A stretch of DNA of 64,000 nucleotides from JALNZU01 sp964463695. GTDB taxonomy: Bacteria > Bacteroidota > Bacteroidia > Bacteroidales > F082. Numbering within the stretch: the first letter of the stretch is position 1; every line of letters starts with the position of its first letter. The DNA lies in NCBI GenBank assembly GCA_964463695.1, contig CAYXCZ010000001.1, positions 186,001 through 250,000 of the forward strand, written 5' to 3'. The notes below the pieces were generated by a model. That model was not told where the DNA came from, did not search any database, and saw nothing but the letters and a program-made list of their open reading frames with translations. Position numbers and translations under genes: made by a program. Below are positions 61,925 to 64,000 of the stretch, in pieces.

Positions 61925-62326
61925 ATGAAAGAGGAATCAACGCATATAGATGATCAGCAGTCAGTTAAGGTCAAGAAAAAGACTTCAGCGGGAAGAAGGT
62001 TTTTCTCACAAGCCTTTTTCGATGTTCTGGGAGGCGAGTTTTTGGCTCATGACTGGGCAGTAAGACAAACACGTTTCATGCTCTTTTTAGCAGGACTGGC
62101 ATTAGTTTATATTGCAAACAGCTATTATACTGAGGCAACCAGCAGAACTATTGATAAGGTAAACAGGCAGATAAAGGAACTGCAGTTTGAATACATCTAT
62201 GGCAAATCGGCTGTAATGCACGAAAGTAAACAATCGGAAATTGCAAGGAAACTTGAGAAAAGAGGACTCAAAGAGTCGGTAGATCCTGTTGAAAAAATTG
62301 TTATTTCAAAAACCAGCCAGCCATGA
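61925..62326 (+). CDS. ftsL: FtsL-like cell-division protein
   Basis: A 133-residue bitopic membrane protein: a basic cytoplasmic N-terminus of ~50 residues, one transmembrane helix ('FMLFLAGLALVYIANSYY'), and a periplasmic coiled-coil-like region ('TIDKVNRQIKELQFEYI'). The position between rsmH and ftsI identifies it as the FtsL counterpart, although sequence similarity is weak. It overlaps ftsI by 4 bases (ATGA). Confidence 0.85.
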   Translation: MKEESTHIDDQQSVKVKKKTSAGRRFFSQAFFDVLGGEFLAHDWAVRQTRFMLFLAGLALVYIANSYYTEATSRTIDKVNRQIKELQFEYIYGKSAVMHESKQSEIARKLEKRGLKESVDPVEKIVISKTSQP

Positions 62327-64000
62327 TAAGTCCAAAAACCGACATACTCTGGAGGGTTTACCTTGTGTATAGTGTCATGCTAATATTTGGCATAGCTATC
62401 ATTGGAAGGATTATTTATATCCAAACATCACTCAAAGCGGAATTACTTGCAAAGGCAGAACAGCAAGAAATCAAGGTTTTTGGGATAGAAGCAATGAGAG
62501 GTAATATTCTTTCATCAGACGGCTCATTATTGGCGACGACAGTGCCTGTTTTCGAGGTGAGGATGGATGTTGACTCTGAACTAATTGATGACCAAACATT
62601 TAATTCGAAAGTTGACTCACTGGCTGAAGGTCTGGCCAAAATTTTTCCATCAAAAAGCAAGCGGGAATACCTCGCAGATCTTCGAAAGGAACGGCTCGAT
62701 GGCAATAGGTACTGGCTCATTAAAAATCGTGCAACTTATGCTGAAGTCAAATCTTTACGCAAACTTCCTATTCTCAATAAAGGTAAATACAGCGGAGGTT
62801 TGATACTGATTCCAGGTAGTAAAAGAGAAAAACCATTCAAAGAATTGGCAAACAGAACCATAGGTTATGAAAACAACCGTGAAAATATCTTTGTTGGCAT
62901 TGAAGGAGCTTACCATGAAGTTTTAAAAGGCACTGATGGAAAACAAGTAAAACGCCGTATAAACAATGGTGATTGGAAGCCATTGTTTGATGAAAATGCG
63001 GTAGAACCAATAAACGGACATGATATAATCAGCACGATAGATGTGAACATCCAGGATGTTGCTGAAAACGCCCTTCGACAAAACTTAACAGATAATGAGG
63101 CTGAACAAGGCTGCGCCATTCTTATGGAAGTATCAACAGGCCAGATCGTTGCAATTTCCAATCTTTCCCTTGATAAAAAAACAGGCGCATACCGCGAAAG
63201 TTATAATTATGCGATTGCCGAAAGTGTAGAGCCAGGCTCAACATTCAAACTTGCTTCCATGATGGTTCTTTTGGAAGACAACAAAATAAGACTCCGTGAC
63301 ACCATGAACATAGGAAATGGTCAGATGATGTACTATTCACGGACTATGAAAGATGTTTATCCAATCAGAAACGGAAGAATAACTGTTAGAGAAGCCTTTG
63401 AAAAATCTTCCAATGTTGCTGTTTCTAAGTTAGTTTGGAACGCATACAAAGACAATCCATCACATTTCATCGAACGTTTGTATGCTATGAATCTGAACCA
63501 GGCTGCAGGGCTAGATATTCCGGGAGAAAGAAAACCATATATCAAGCATCCCTCAGACAAACAACACTGGTATGGTACATCATTACCATGGATGTCAATT
63601 GGTTATGAAATAACAATAACTCCAATGCAAATGCTAACCTTTTACAATGCTGTGGCTAATGGAGGTGTAATGGTAAAACCACAATTTGTTAAAGAGATCC
63701 GACAGGGAAACATCATCATCCAAAAATTTGAACCAATTATTCTTAATGAACGGATTGCATCTCAAAACACCATTGATTTAGCCAGGGAATTGATGGAAGG
63801 TGTTGTTGAGCATGGAACAGCGAAATTTTTGAGTGAAAGTCCTTTCAAAATTGCTGGTAAAACAGGAACTGCACAAATAGCATCCGGAAATAAAGGTTAC
63901 AACAAAACAAATTACAATGCGTCCTTTGCCGGATACTTCCCGGCAGGTAACCCAAAATACAGTTGTATTGTTGTTGTCAGCAATCCGTCAGCGGGTAAGA
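62323..64000 (+). CDS. ftsI: Penicillin-binding protein 2/FtsI (3' end outside the window)
   Basis: A septal peptidoglycan transpeptidase, partial at the window edge. After a short cytoplasmic tail and one transmembrane helix ('VMLIFGIAIIGRIIYIQ'), the PBP dimerisation domain begins ('GIEAMRGNILSSDGS'). The transpeptidase motifs are S306-T-F-K, S362-S-N and K513-T-G-T, all intact. About 560 codons are in view. The ATG at 62323 overlaps the ftsL stop. Confidence 0.95.
   Translation, partial: MISPKTDILWRVYLVYSVMLIFGIAIIGRIIYIQTSLKAELLAKAEQQEIKVFGIEAMRGNILSSDGSLLATTVPVFEVRMDVDSELIDDQTFNSKVDSLAEGLAKIFPSKSKREYLADLRKERLDGNRYWLIKNRATYAEVKSLRKLPILNKGKYSGGLILIPGSKREKPFKELANRTIGYENNRENIFVGIEGAYHEVLKGTDGKQVKRRINNGDWKPLFDENAVEPINGHDIISTIDVNIQDVAENALRQNLTDNEAEQGCAILMEVSTGQIVAISNLSLDKKTGAYRESYNYAIAESVEPGSTFKLASMMVLLEDNKIRLRDTMNIGNGQMMYYSRTMKDVYPIRNGRITVREAFEKSSNVAVSKLVWNAYKDNPSHFIERLYAMNLNQAAGLDIPGERKPYIKHPSDKQHWYGTSLPWMSIGYEITITPMQMLTFYNAVANGGVMVKPQFVKEIRQGNIIIQKFEPIILNERIASQNTIDLARELMEGVVEHGTAKFLSESPFKIAGKTGTAQIASGNKGYNKTNYNASFAGYFPAGNPKYSCIVVVSNPSAGK

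Noticed and set aside
1..64000. Mobile elements, prophage, CRISPR arrays or restriction systems.
   Set aside because: No transposase, integrase, Cas, phage or restriction-modification genes and no regularly spaced repeats were seen; the only short repeat array is the TTRAACAA set.

Overview
The window is a chromosomal segment from a member of the Bacteroidota, most likely class Bacteroidia. The evidence is a SusC/SusD/SusE-F nutrient-uptake locus, two proteins with type IX secretion (T9SS) sorting domains, repeated matches to the Bacteroidota promoter -7 element TAnnTTTG just upstream of start codons, few Shine-Dalgarno sites, and AT-rich intergenic DNA. I see no phage, transposase, integrase or CRISPR array. 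Gene content is largely housekeeping and metabolic, so most of the novelty lies in regulation.

Layout. 0-6.2 kb: a BrkB-type membrane protein, a GT4 glycosyltransferase, a convergent polysaccharide flippase, and a glucose-type MFS transporter with a ROK glucokinase. 6.2-16.7 kb: a two-component system divergent from a tiny exported Lys/Cys-rich protein, an OsmC/FlK-like thioesterase/lipoprotein run, a secreted GH13 alpha-amylase, a GIN-domain/beta-barrel protein, a DMT transporter and a YigZ protein. 16.9-18.3 kb: dnaA. 18.5-23.6 kb: a metY-metX-thrA methionine operon behind an unusual leader. 23.8-27.5 kb: an ECF sigma factor, a long-chain acyl-CoA ligase and a CarH/LitR-like B12-binding MerR regulator. 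27.7-31.7 kb: a small outer-membrane protein, a broken bcp peroxiredoxin gene, an epimerase, a MATE exporter and a DUF4294 protein. 31.9-35.4 kb: tig-clpP-clpX and tRNA-Leu(UAG). 35.5-43.2 kb: susC-susD-susE/F with a divergent LacI regulator. 43.2-50.7 kb: an alkyltransferase-like protein, trmB, an HU/SPOR protein, kdsB, a deoxynucleoside kinase, a GH3 protein, an LptF/G permease and tgt. 50.8-60.2 kb: a GT2 and ECF sigma pair, urocanate hydratase, a T9SS cargo protein, a carboxyltransferase with biotin carrier, engB and a glycine-lipid acyltransferase pair. 60.5-64 kb: the start of the dcw cluster (mraZ-rsmH-ftsL-ftsI), with ftsI cut by the window edge.

The most striking element is the leader of the methionine operon (about 23293-23629). 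It holds two consecutive short ORFs unusually rich in methionine codons (17 aa with 6 Met and 30 aa with 7 Met). Each is followed by an intrinsic terminator, and each has a competing antiterminator whose 5' arm overlaps the end of the leader ORF. This reads as two ribosome-mediated methionine attenuators in series controlling metY, metX and thrA.

The second regulatory system of interest is the sigma/acyl-CoA ligase/CarH-like block. The CarH-like protein keeps its adenosylcobalamin motifs, a perfect inverted repeat lies in front of its own gene, and seven TTRAACAA boxes (six on one strand, largely helically phased) cover the sigma-factor promoter region. Carbohydrate use is represented by the Sus-like locus, which has no glycoside hydrolase of its own, a T9SS-exported alpha-amylase about 22 kb away, and the glucose transporter/glucokinase pair; these could together degrade, import and phosphorylate starch-derived sugar.
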